NCBI GenBank assembly: GCA_963969495.1
Contig: OZ018326.1
Coordinates: forward strand, 179,035,497 to 179,099,496
Length of the DNA stretch: 64,000 nt
Direction of reading: 5' to 3'
Origin: Ceratothoa steindachneri
Lineage: Eukaryota > Arthropoda > Malacostraca > Isopoda > Cymothoidae
Part shown: positions 44,214-54,889 of the stretch, piece by piece
How positions within the stretch are numbered: the first letter of the stretch is position 1
Layout of the letters: every line of letters begins with the position of its first letter
Program-made: the position numbers and the translations under genes
Notes under the pieces: generated by a model
The model's database searches: none
Told to the model about the DNA's origin: nothing
The model's input: only the letters and a program-made list of their open reading frames with translations

Positions 44214-45670
44214 TGTGGAGAAATGGCTACATTAAGCCTCCTGGAGGAGTATAGGTACATTCAAGCCCCCCTCCCTTCATGAGGAGAAGCGTGGGAAAGG
44301 TAGCCGGCGAAAATGCTTACCATGTGTGATCTCCCCGCCGCTGTGGGCAGTTGGAGCTAACATATGTTTGAGGGCGACCACCTAAGGTCCTTAAACGACG
44401 CTCTAACGATCGCATGACCTACGAGACCCATAAACCCGTGGTTAGGAAAAAAAAAACGGTGCGAGTCAGAAGGCACGCCAAGTAGCGGTGCGGTTACGAG
44501 CCTATAATTTGCGAGCTGACTTGGGCACCCCAGTGCCACCTCAGGAATTCTCGCTCTCCCCAGATGCTAACTCACCATTCGCTCCCCCCCCCTTTTGCAT
44601 CTGTGGCCTGGTCACTTCCCCCTTTAGATGGTGCGGCAATCCGCCTATATATAAGCCCCGCAAAGAAAGAGAAGAGGATTATTATCTGAAGTCGATACGC
44701 CAGAGTAGGATTAGGTCGTGAAGATCGATCCATCGACTAGACAAGAAGATTATTAGAAGTCGATTCGCCAGAAGAAAGATTAGTTCGTAAAGATCGATCC
44801 TTCAGCCATACAAGACTATTTCCGTGAAAAACGATAGGATCAGATTGAGAAAATCGATCCCCCCTTTCAGGGCCGTATTAACCTAATTAGTCAAGTTTTA
44901 TATCGGTGCCATACCGAAGAAGCCTTTTCCGTCTGCAAAGAAGCCCGACTGAAGAAAAGCAAAGCCGCTCACACTCGAGTGATTCTCACATCTCAAGCAC
45001 CGTAAGAGTGAGAGGAGAAGAACCCTGCCCCAACGAGCTCCCGTTCTTTAATTACGTTGAAGAATCATCACCCGGCACAGGCGACAAGCAATCCCTCCTC
45101 GAAAATTCAAGCAGCGACGAAGCAACACTTCAAAGCGAGAGATAAGTCCTCCAGCGACATCCGGCAATCCCTAATACCTACCTGTAAGTTAACAATAACA
45201 TTTATATCTCTATTACGATAGTAGAAGTTTAGTACGTCCCACGTTTTAAAGGAGAGTAGAAACCATTATTCTTGAACCTAGTTCATATGTGTTTGTAGAT
45301 GACAGTACATCAATTTAATGTTTTAGACTAAACAAATAGGGTCGTGATAAAAATACTAATTGGCAATTGGTTTGTTTATCGGAAGCCTACTTGTTTATAT
45401 TTTGTCATTTGAGGCCAAATATAGAAATGTTTTTACTGTTGGTTTGTAATATTTAATTTAAAATACATGTTTATTTTTGGTAGATTCTGGTGTTTCCTCT
45501 TATCCTTATGTGTTTAAAAATAGCTCTTCCTTAAGGACTAAACCACAAAAATAGCACTCTTAGAACAAAGCCTACTTCATCATAGAAGTAACTCACGCCC
45601 CTTAAAGCATAACGCTACTAAAAGGGTGTCAAAGCGTAGAGTGATCAAAGCCAAGGGTCATTCTACGACA
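44214..45670 (+). repeat. 3' LTR of Gmr1-like element
   Basis: 1457 bp, same length as the 5' LTR and identical apart from six substitutions noticed by eye. Starts TGTGGAGAAATGGC, ends TTCTACGACA, TATA box at 44646-44653. The following GTATC repeats the five bases before the 5' LTR. Confidence 0.97.
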
Positions 45671-45778
45671 GTATCTAAATACATTTAATGAATTTAGTAT
45701 TTAGTATCTAAATACATTTTTTTCATGTATTTAATATTTAGTATTAAATACTTTAAATATATTTAGTGCCCACCTCTG

Positions 45779-47040
45779 CACATAGAAGACTAGTTAACAA
45801 ATTAAAAAGGCATGGGATATTTGGGAAAGTTTTGAATTAGATAGCTAAATGGCTGAAAGACAGTAAACATAGAGTTGTATTGAATGGGGTCAAGTCACAG
45901 TGGCGTACCTCAGGGATCCGTTCTAGGCCCTTTATTATTCATAGTTTATATAAATGATATTAGGAAGGCTGTAAATAGTAAAGTGTCAATTTTTGCTGAT
46001 GACACTAAATTGGCAGCTGAACTCATAGAAGTTGAGGGAAGCGTTAAAGTGCAGAGTGACTTAAACAAGTTATTAGTTTGGGCTCAGAAGTAGCAGATGA
46101 CTTTTAACCTTAAAAAATGCAAAGTTATTAACATGGTAAGGGATAATAGGGAATTTAGCTATGAAATGGATGGGCATTGGCTGAATTCAGTTGAGGATGA
46201 GAAGGACTTAGGTGTAGTAGTAGATAGGTCACTGAAGTGTTCGAAGCAGTGTATTGACGCAAAATAATAGAGCAAATATGGTGCTAAGATACATTAGAGG
46301 AATGTTAGCTACAAGAGTAAAGAGGTTATACTTAAACTCTACAACTCATATATCAGGTCACATTTAGAGCACTGTATACAAGCATGGTCTCCACTTTTTG
46401 ATATGATATCAACCTACTAGAGTCAGTATAAAGGAGGGGAACAAAAATAATACCTTCCCTGAAGTACCTTGAATATGAAGATAGACTGAGGGTATCAATT
46501 ATGTTCTCATTTAAGAGAAGGTGTGTGAGGGGAGATATGATTGAGCTTTTAAAATCCTTTCTGAGATGGATAAGTTAGATTTTAACAAGTTATTTGAGTT
46601 GGAAGGTAATAATAGGACTAGGGGTCACCACTTAAAAAATAAAAAACAGAAGCGTAGGTTGGATGTTAGAAAATATTTTTTTACCAACAGAGTGGTAGAT
46701 TACTGGAATAGTTTGCCACCTGAGACAGTTGATAGTCCGAACTTGAATGTATTCAAACAGAGATTAGATAATTATATAGGGACGGAGGGTTAACTTTGGG
46801 GCGTATTTTGGACTCATTCCTGTGGATACAGTTTTTTATTATTGTATATTACGATTGATTTGGATTTTGACGAGTCTTGATGATGATGCTTTTTGTTTTT
46901 GACACATTCCTGTGGATGGTTCAAATTGTATATTGCAGATGCATGATCTGACACAATCCTATGAATGCATTTTGTGGGTGGGTTTTGACAGATGCGGATG
47001 ACTTTGAAATAAGCCCTTGTGGCTTTAGTCATCCGTGAAA
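45779..47040 (+). pseudogene. CR1-like LINE, right part (RT, C-terminus, 3' UTR)
   Basis: Continues the LINE interrupted at 34989. The sequence resumes HRRLVNKLKRHGIFGKV, then [34 protein letters not shown] (about 45900) and an intact [11 protein letters not shown] box (about 45990), MTFNLKKCKVINMV, DLGVVVDRSLKCSKQ, LKLYNSYIRSHLEHCIQAWS and the C-terminal ELEGNNRTRGHHLKNKK ... YFFTNRVVDYWNSLPPE, ending at 46793. The 3' UTR reaches about 47040 and holds repeated TTCCTGTGGAT-type motifs and a terminal hairpin. Frameshifts near 45830-45884, 46090 and 46270-46560 disable it, but the RT catalytic pair is conserved. Confidence 0.85.
46995..47035 (+). other. Stem-loop at the LINE 3' end
   Basis: CGGATGACT (46995-47003) pairs with AGTCATCCG (47027-47035). 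Inside it AAGCC (47011-47015) pairs with GGCTT (47021-47025) around the loop CTTGT. It lies at the end of the CR1-like LINE. CR1/L2-type reverse transcriptases are thought to recognise 3' terminal structures, so this is a plausible recognition hairpin. Confidence 0.7.
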
Positions 47041-48620
47041 TTAGGGTATGTTATATGTTATAGTGTAAGAAACCCGAGCCATCTATTGGGTATTTTGTGA
47101 AGAGAATGAAGAAATGGGTCATCATGCAAATACAAATGAAGATTAGTCAGTTTTTCTGGTACTTTATAGGAAGTAATTCGAAGGGGTGTTTGATTCTAAT
47201 GTTTTCTGTCTTTATATAAAAAAAAGTTAAAATATAACTAAAATGATTAGTTATTCTTCAAAATTACAAAGAAAATCTCTTTCAAAATCCACAGAAAACA
47301 GTTTTCTAGGGCTAACATTTATTTAATAGAGCACAGAAAATGCGAGTGGAATATAATGATTAAAATTTATAGCAAAAAAGAAAAGATGAAAAAAAAGTCC
47401 AAATGATTTATTTCAATACAAAAAAAATGCAGGAATAATCCCAATTTCAATTAAAAATTACTAGTTGGATGGCACGCATGAATAGAAAAAACCCAGTGAT
47501 TAAGCTAATTTGCAAACCAGAAATTCTAAACCTGAGAGTATGGGGGTGAGGTGGGTGGGAGGGGTGCTTGCTTTTTGTTATTGTAATGTTACCACCCCTT
47601 GTATGTTATGGGGCTTGCCTTTGGAGTGGTAATCCTTCGTACCAATAGGGTTTGGTTGCCCAGTTAGTGGTAACGTTGCCACTCAAAAGGGTGAGCTTGG
47701 TAGGATAGGGATAACGCTTGCCACCGGCAATGGTAACAAGTTATTTGAATCCGCAACGGAAATATCCCTTTAGGTAGCCTTGTGCTTGATCCGAGGATAC
47801 CAGCCGGAATGAATAAAAGAATCTGGTTATAGATGTAAACGAGTCTGCGTTTATTTATTTTACCTTGCACTGAAATAGGAAATACTCCGAGTACAATTTC
47901 ACCATTCGATTTTATAACATAGTAATGCGGGGATATGATAGAGCGACCGGATAATTATAATGATCGACTTATTGAATTAATGAACGCGTAAAAATTAATT
48001 AATAATAATGAATGACTCTGGTTTTTAATCTCTCTGCACCCATTTATAAAGAGGGAGAAACGTCCATCGAGTCAGCCTCACGCCCCACCTACAAATGATT
48101 TGGCGCACGTGATTGGCTGCTCATTCCCCTAGCTCGTCTCCTGATTGGCTTAAATTAATCCTTTATCTAATTTTAATTGGATGGCGGCTAAACTGCCGCT
48201 TGGTGGTTCACCTGTCTGGGAATCAAGATCAAGATCAAGACCTCGTTATTGGCCAATATTTCTAGAAGGTGAAGCATATTATGAGACATATATTTGTTTA
48301 ACTTATGGCTATCTTTGTTACAGAATGGTGAAATGCTTTTATCACACGCTCTTTTATTACCGCCAGACATTCTCAGTTTCCGAATATTTATTCTCTGGCG
48401 CCTGCCTGATTTAAGCCCAGATACAGAAACTACACCTTTATTACAGTGAGAAAATCGAGCCTTTACCTCGACATTCTAGACTCCCTTTCTCTTCCTTTCG
48501 TCGGGTTCCGTTGTGTAGGGTATCTACATGTCCACCCTTCAGGTGAATACATGGGTGCCCTACAAGAGCATCACAAACCTTATGAGCCGTAAGCAGATGT
48601 GATTTAGGGGCCTCGCTACC
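47041..48620. other. Non-coding stretch with GGTAAC-rich and CCAAT-box segments
   Basis: No defended gene. 47575-47760 is rich in GGTAAC/GTTACC words. 48105-48160 has a CACGTG E-box and two inverted CCAAT boxes (GATTGGC) upstream of an ATGGCGGCTAAACTGCCGC start at 48181 (see findings). Confidence 0.4.
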
Positions 48621-49095
48621 CATAGGTGGGCACGATAACGAAAAATATATCACGATAACCGATACATCGATAACGATAACCTTATCAGCGATAATCGATA
48701 ATCGATAACTGGCGATAAATTTATCACCTGATAAGGTGATAAACGATAAATCGATAAATCCAAAATTATAATACAATATTGTTTATTGACTATATATAGC
48801 GTTATTTTATAATATAATAGTAAGAATATTTGAATACTGTTTCTTAGTTTCTTACCTGGTGAGGCTCTCCTTCATCTCCTCATAGGTTTTGAGGATCCTC
48901 CTCACGGCTCGGACCTACATATTTCTGCCTTCAAGGCACGCGCGGCTCGCCCCTGTGCTAAACTGGAACCAAAAACTGAAATTATCGATAGTTTGGAACC
49001 AAAAGTATCGGCGATACTGATGAATCGATAACGCGGGGGAAAAATATCGGATAACCGATAACCCGATATCGTTATCGCGATAACCCCCACCTATG
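48621..49095. mobile_element. hAT-type MITE with GATAA-rich subterminal regions
   Basis: 475 bp with terminal inverted repeats CATAGGTGGG (48621-48630) and CCCACCTATG (49086-49095) and a perfect 8-bp target duplication TCGCTACC (48613-48620 and 49096-49103). It has no transposase coding. Both subterminal regions are dense in GATAAC, CGATAA and TATCG words in both orientations, which would give extensive pairing. Duplication length and ends fit a non-autonomous hAT. Its ends resemble but are not identical to those of the hAT at 34990-45778. Confidence 0.93.
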
Positions 49096-49103
49096 TCGCT
49101 ACC

Positions 49104-51031
49104 CTTGGCATTGACAATTCCTTGACTAATGTTACAGTTTGAACATTCACATCTACTGCAATTTTAAAACACTTATTAATTTGATTGGTTGGTGTTGCTT
49201 ACATCGTACTATTGACACAACCTGCATGTTGTTGTTGTTGTTTTTTCTCATTGTATGGTTTTAATCTTAGAAGGAGCCAAATCACAAAAATAGTCCATGT
49301 TAAAGTGGCAGTACTAAACGGCTTACTGAACTTGCTATAATCAAAAGTAACAGAATAAAATAGCAGAAAATTCATTTACTGTAAACAAGTCGACCACTTA
49401 AATTGATGCTTGTTTAAAAAATGCAATGTACACAACATCAAAACAAAAATCAACTAGAGATAACATCGAATAAATTAAGATAAATAGTATCTAATTAAAT
49501 AAAAATAAATGCAAATGTACTGCTTTACGCAGTTACGGAATGAGGCGCACAATTGGAATCCGAAGTTCGTAAAGAACTTCTTTCTTTGGTAGGTTTTCAT
49601 CAGCATCGTGCCAATTAATACCAGCCAATGATAAATAGAATTATTGAAAGAAGTCATTGTTCCTTAAAGGCTTACATAATGGTTAGTCGTCAAAGGTGAC
49701 GGATGGTACTCCCCTTTGTCCTTTTAGGTATCAGGTCCATACCCAATGTTTCAGGTTTCTGACCGTTTCCAGCCGTCACCGGAACTACCGTTCTCTGTCC
49801 TAAACATTTCGTTATTTCGTCTTCTTCAAAAACAGATTCCGAATTTATAAATGAATTATGAAAAAGTATGTCACAAACTTATTATGTTTATATATTGACA
49901 AGAATTTTGTACTTTGTAGCAAAACCTTACGTTCCTAATGACGTAAAAGAAACATCTCACGTATGAATTTGAATCGATCGCCTCCGATAACCACTTGAAG
50001 CACCCTATGCAGGTCTTTTCCCATTTATCAGGCACAGCGATGTTTTTATTTTAGAATTCCTCGATGGTAAAACTGATTCAGGTTCGAATGATAAGCTCAA
50101 AGTAATAAAGATTCCAAGCAGTTCGCATAAAGATGAGAACTCAATCACCCGCGTCCCATTCAAACAGCGTTGAGGGTCTAGAAAGGCTTTTTTAGCAATG
50201 AAATAGATTTAACTGATGATGGAGAAAATAACAGCGACGAATTACGAACAATTTTAAACATTTTGACTGATAATGAACAACCAATTACTTATACATTTAC
50301 TGTTCGGAAGGTAACTTACGCGAAATATCCGACCTATCATGATTTTTAGATTAATATTTAATTTCGTAGTAATAAGCTCCGCTCTCTTAGGAGGAAGTCA
50401 TGTGGGGCACACACAAAGCACTCGATACAAACATAAGTTTTGTTCGCAATTAGGAGTATCTTCTCCTACATGCGAATACTCGATGGTCAGCGTCAAAAGT
50501 TCAGCACAAAATAAATAATATAAAGAACCTCGGACACTCTGATTACTTTTGAGTTTATATATTTATATTCAAAAATACAGCAGAGCCCACAAACTCTTAA
50601 GTATATTTCTCCTTCGGGAATTGAGGTTGTCAAAAAAGTCAGGTTTTGGTTAGGATTGAAGTCCAAGCTCATGAAGTTATTGAGCTCTTGCACCACGCAA
50701 GCATTCTAAATTATGAGACACTTGTATCATGCTGAATTAGGTCCAAAAAAAGGAGAGGTGGATACTTCAGAGAATACCAAATCTACTCGATTATTTTTTT
50801 AAGGGGAAAAAACTGACTCGTAGGTCCTCCTCTCTTCTGTTCTCCACCCATGATTGGGAAAGGGATAAGATAAGATAAGACGTAAAAAGATTTGTGAAAA
50901 TGTTGGATGGTGGTAGGAATAGGTGGGTGAGAGATTCTTAAGGAGTTTGCCCTAATTTTGAGGGCATCTCTTGCATGCTTATATATTAGCCTCTTCTTTA
51001 CTCAATATTTTTTTTTAATATTACTTGCTTT

Positions 51032-51034
<3 letters not shown>
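49104..51034. other. Unassigned AT-rich stretch
   Basis: No gene recognised. Minor simple repeats: TGTTGTTGTTG near 49230 and GATAAGATAAGATAAGA near 50863. Confidence 0.4.

Positions 51035-51065
<31 letters not shown>
51035..51065. repeat. (AT)n microsatellite, about 31 bp
   Basis: AT dinucleotide repeat. Confidence 0.95.
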
Positions 51066-51068
<3 letters not shown>

Positions 51069-51313
51069 AAGAAGGAGCAAATACAAGTTCTGCGGGTGAT
51101 AACAACCACCACAAGGCTTTCGCCATATCTATTTTCTGCCTTTCAAAACAATTTTGAAGACAGAAATAAAGGTGCAGAAACCTTGCATTGCAGACTATAT
51201 TACAATATAGTACAGGAAAGAGAAATTTGACGGAATGAGCAATAAGACAAGAAACAGGAGTTTTTTAGAGGTAAGAGAAAGGGACATTAGAAGAAGACTA
51301 GAATCAAAAAGGT

Positions 51314-51374
51314 GTTTCCAAGTACTTTCGAACTTTATTAAAGAACTTAATAAAGTTTGAAAGTACTTGGAAAC
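51314..51374. repeat. Near-perfect hairpin, 28-bp arms
   Basis: Left arm 51314-51341 and right arm 51347-51374 are reverse complements with one mismatch (27 of 28) around the loop AGAAC. Pairing continues outwards with one further mismatch into AAAAG/CTTTT. It lies just upstream of the 80-bp (TA)n tract. It could be a fold-back element or a short inverted duplication. Confidence 0.92.
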
Positions 51375-51443
51375 ATCTTTTCATTTTTTCCTGCGGGACA
51401 TTGCATTCATTTGCTACCCTCACGTGATACTTTGTGAGTTTTT

Positions 51444-51448
<5 letters not shown>

Positions 51449-51528
<80 letters not shown>
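51449..51528. repeat. (TA)n microsatellite, 80 bp
   Basis: Uninterrupted TA repeat, the longest in the window, directly beside the 3' end of an antisense LINE. Confidence 0.97.
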
Positions 51529-51529
<1 letters not shown>

Positions 51530-51579
51530 TTTATATTTATATAATCATATTTTTTTAAGGTTCCATACATGCTTGCATG

Positions 51580-53800
51580 TGTCGGCCTTATATACCTAAT
51601 GGCGGCTTTCCATGCTGCTCAATCTCTGGCTGTTTCTCTATTCAAACTCATATCTCTGAAGTCCCTCTGTATCACCTCATTCCACCTCTTCCTCGTCCTT
51701 CTTCTGGCAGATACACCCCCACTCTCCAAACTCCTAAAACCCCTCACCCAATTATTATCCTCCATCCTCTCCACATGGCCGAACCATCCTAGTCTACCTC
51801 TTCTCCGTGCCACACTAATGCATTCTATCCCCAATCTATCCCTTAATTCACAGTTCGCAACTCTGTTACCTCCAAGCCTCAAATTCAGAGATGCCACGCA
51901 CATCCATCTCACCATTCTCATTTCATCCCGCTTGAGCCTCTGGATGTCCTCTTCTCCTTTACAGCCCAAGTCTCGCTGTTGTACAACATCGCACTTTGTA
52001 CGCACGCAGCGTACAGATGTCCCTTAGCTCGGAGGGAAAAATACCTCAGCGTCAAGAGAGGAAGCAGCTCTCTAAACTTTATCCAACCACTTCTAACCCT
52101 TGCCACGGAACTCGCCCCCGCACCTCCCCATGCGCTGATCATATCTCCCAGATAGCAGAACTCCTCTACGCATTCAAGTAACACACCATCAAATATAATC
52201 CTCTCCTTTCTCATCTTCTCCCCTTGCTCTCCTCTACACACAGTGCACTAAAACTCTTCATCATTTAGCAGCCTACCAATGATACCCCTTCATCTTTTAT
52301 GCACCAACAAACCACATCCATTCCACAGGATAGAGTTATTCCCTACCCCTCTGTGACAGACTGCACATGGTCACATACCCTCAATGATGTCATTACCACC
52401 ACCCAATCTGTAATCATCATCTTTGTTTTATACAAATTCACTCTTAGCCCCATGGAATTCATCCCTTTCCTTCACAACCTGAACTTCTAAAGTGCCGTCC
52501 TCTCATCGTCAGCAATCAGCACTAGGTCGTTAGCATACAACAACTCGAATGGCAATCCTGTTCTAAAATTCTGTGACAGCACTTCCAGGACCATAACAAA
52601 CCTCAAGGGACTCAAAACGGATCCTTGATGCACACCAGGCTTCACAGAGAAGTCATCGCTCAATTCTCCATTTACCCTCAGCTGGCTGGGTTGTCGAACC
52701 TTCGTACATAGCCATGACCACCCTAACCAACCACTCCTCGATCCCTAACTTTCTCATTGCCCACCTTACCACATCTGTTGGCACCCTATCAAAAACCTTT
52801 TCCAGGTCAACAAAAATATAATACAACGCTCTTTCCCTAGTGATGTACTTTTCCTAGAGCTGTCTAACTATAAATATAACATGCGTGGTTCGTTTTCCAG
52901 GCATGAACTCAAACTGCATGTCGTCAAAGTCTATCCTTCCCCTACTAATCATTTCTTCTAGAATACGCTCCATAACTTTCATAACATAGCTACCCCTTTC
53001 TAGCGCATCCCCTTTACCCTTCTACACATTCACAATAACACTCCTCAGCCAGTCTTCTGGTACAGCACATTCATATATGACAGCATTTATAAGGTCCGTG
53101 ACCAACCGCACACCGATATCTCCAGAGGTTTTCAACATCTCAACACTTATCTCAGAAACACCCGCTGCCTTACCTTCTGGCATGTGGTGATGGCTCTGCT
53201 CAACATTTTGTCCTCAAACGATGGCCACAGTCAGCCGCAGGTTCTGCGGAATCCACAAGTCTCCTCTCCCAGTCAAATTCTACATTTAATAAACTATTAT
53301 AATTCTCCCTCCAAGTCTTTTTTATATCGTCCTGCCAAACCACAACTCTACCATCATCATTTTTAAACACCCTTTTTCTGCCCCCAGCACCATTGAGGCT
53401 CTAAAGAAAAGGTTTGGGGGCTTCTGACTTAGCCCTATACACTTCCCGACTTGCCCTTCATTTCGCTACCAAGTATACTTCCTTACTCCCACCCTGCTTC
53501 CATGACATAAATGATCTTCTTTTCTCCTTCCCTGCAGCTTCAACTTCCTTATTCCACCACCAAGACACTTTGTGTCTAGGTGGACCTCTTTAACATCCAT
53601 AAAACTGTTTAGTGGCATTTAGAAGGTTATATTTTAGTCTCCCATACTACCCACTCACACTTCCGTCAGTCGCTCTATTCTCCGCCGCTAGTGAACCAAA
53701 CTCCTCGTTAAAAGCCTCCCTCACTTCCTGATTTTTAAGCTTCCACACCTTCCTCCCAGGCACAAACACCCTCCTCTCGGCCTGCAATTTCCCTAGTCAA
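51580..53800 (-). pseudogene. LINE remnant with reverse transcriptase (clade unassigned)
   Basis: Antisense non-LTR retrotransposon, 5'-truncated, heavily decayed. From about 53760 a pre-RT region reads FVPGRKVWKLKNQEVREAFN and HKVSWWWNKEVEAAGKEKRR. RT blocks include an IFVDLEKVF-type strand (about 52800), RWAMRKLGIEEWLVRVVMAM, a PLRF relic of the PQGSVLSPL block, and FELLYANDLVLIADDE (about 52505-52550), where the YADD box is YAND. The C-terminus is better preserved: EFCYLGDMISAWGGAGASSV, RVRSGWIKFRELLPLLTLR, AACVQSAMLYNSETWAVKE, EMRMVRWMCVASL and RRGRLGWFGHVERMED, ending near 51619. This C-terminal wording is common in LINEs of crustaceans and cnidarians that I remember; the clade was not determined. 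Confidence 0.8.
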
Positions 53801-54384
53801 AGGTCACACATCAGTAACTTACAGTTGAGGAAAGCATAGGTACTAATAGGTTCTATAAAATACAATAATTTTGAAACTAAGTTAAATTAGTAAGATTATA
53901 TGGTCTAGGGTAAGGTATTCTCTCTCGTAGTTTCGTAGGCTGGGTTAAGTGATCACCCGCTTCCTTATGGGATGAAGGAAAAAAATAATATATATATGGA
54001 TTCTTTATTCCTAGGTAAATAGCTGGAATAAGCTTCGAAATGGCGAACAGTGATGATAACTTTCTTCTTGAATAATAATAATTTTTCTGACTGTCTTTTC
54101 AACGATTCAACGATCTTAAAAGATAGAAAGTGTGGGGAGAGAGTGTAAAGAATAGATAGAAAAAGTGTTAATATAGTGAGAGAATAAGTGTGCCAGGTTG
54201 TCTAGCTACTTCAGTATTTGTTAAATTATAATTTTTGTTGTTAATGTCCTTTGATTGTTTAGCATTCAAGCCTTTGCATTAATAAATGGTCCTCTTGAAG
54301 ATGTTGATAGACTTGATTTTGCACTTTGCAACTTGCTGTCTTTCGATCTTTACTTTGTTTTTAATAATTACTTTTTAACATCTG
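53801..54384. other. Unassigned AT-rich stretch
   Basis: No gene or RNA recognised. Confidence 0.35.
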
Positions 54385-54795
54385 GTTGTCTACTTTGGAT
54401 CTTTTGTTTTTCTTTATATTCTCATTTTATTTATATTAAGTTTGCCTACTTTAGATCTTTTATTTTTGTTCTGGTTGATACTATTATATATAACTTTATT
54501 TGCTTTTAATGAATTTTTCTTAACATTAGTTTGTCCACTTCGGATCTTTTATTTTTGTTCTGGTTGATATTTATTATATGTAACCTTATTTGTTTTTTAT
54601 AATTTATTCCTAACATTAGTTTGTCCACTTCGGATCTTTTTATTTATTTTATTTAATTCATATTAAGTTTGTCCACTTCGGGTCTTTTATTATTGTTCTG
54701 TTTATTCAACTTTAGAAAAGTTTTTAATTAATTTTGGTCTTCTATTTATTTAGATTCATTATTACGTAGATAGTGTCCACTTCGGATCTTTTAAT
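54385..54795. repeat. Degenerate tandem repeat with GTCCACTTCGGATCTTTTAT core
   Basis: The core recurs at about 54388, 54446, 54534, 54624, 54672 and 54776 (spacings about 48-104 bp), each followed by TTTTTGTTCTGGTTGATA-like sequence in the better copies. It lies immediately 3' of the antisense jockey-like copy, so it may be that element's 3' UTR. Confidence 0.75.
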
Positions 54796-54889
54796 TCTTT
54801 GCCTGTTATATATGTCGTTTATGCTTCTGATACAATTGTCAATAAATTGGGGGAGTTTCTTGTTGGGATAGTAGTTGACTACTTTTAAA

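Larger units (their letters stand above)
38531..45670 (+). mobile_element. Gmr1-like Ty3/gypsy LTR retrotransposon
   Basis: A 7140-bp element with two 1457-bp LTRs (38531-39987 and 44214-45670) beginning TG and ending CA, and a perfect 5-bp target duplication GTATC (38526-38530 and 45671-45675) inside the hAT. Gene order is gag, protease, integrase, reverse transcriptase, RNase H, with nothing coding after RNase H. RT sequence is Ty3/gypsy class, but integrase precedes RT as in Ty1/copia. This is the hallmark of the Gmr1-like group first described from deuterostomes by Goodwin and Poulter. The LTRs differ at six sites by eye (about 0.4 percent), so the insertion is recent. The integrase core is deleted, so this copy is probably not autonomous. 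Confidence 0.95.
34990..45778 (+). mobile_element. hAT DNA transposon, interrupted by an LTR retrotransposon
   Basis: Left end CAGAAGTGGATTGT at 34990; right end AGTGCCCACCTCTG ending 45778. The outer bases are inverted repeats (CAGARGTGGR). The 8-bp target duplication is CACATAGG (34982-34989) and CACATAGA (45779-45786), seven of eight matching, inside the LINE coding region. Without the nested 7.1-kb retrotransposon the element is about 3.6 kb, normal for a hAT. Many TATTTAAATAC-type subterminal motifs lie at both ends (35001-35131; 38500-38530 plus 45676-45760). Confidence 0.93.

Noticed and set aside
48441..49090. Antisense frames across the GATAA-rich MITE
   Set aside because: Explained by the repeat structure of a non-coding MITE.
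48621..49095. CRISPR-like repeat array
   Set aside because: Short GATAA words without regular spacers, in a eukaryotic-type MITE with hAT termini.
51577..52181. Sense-strand frames at 51569-52181
   Set aside because: Antisense shadows of the LINE C-terminus, which reads clearly on the minus strand.
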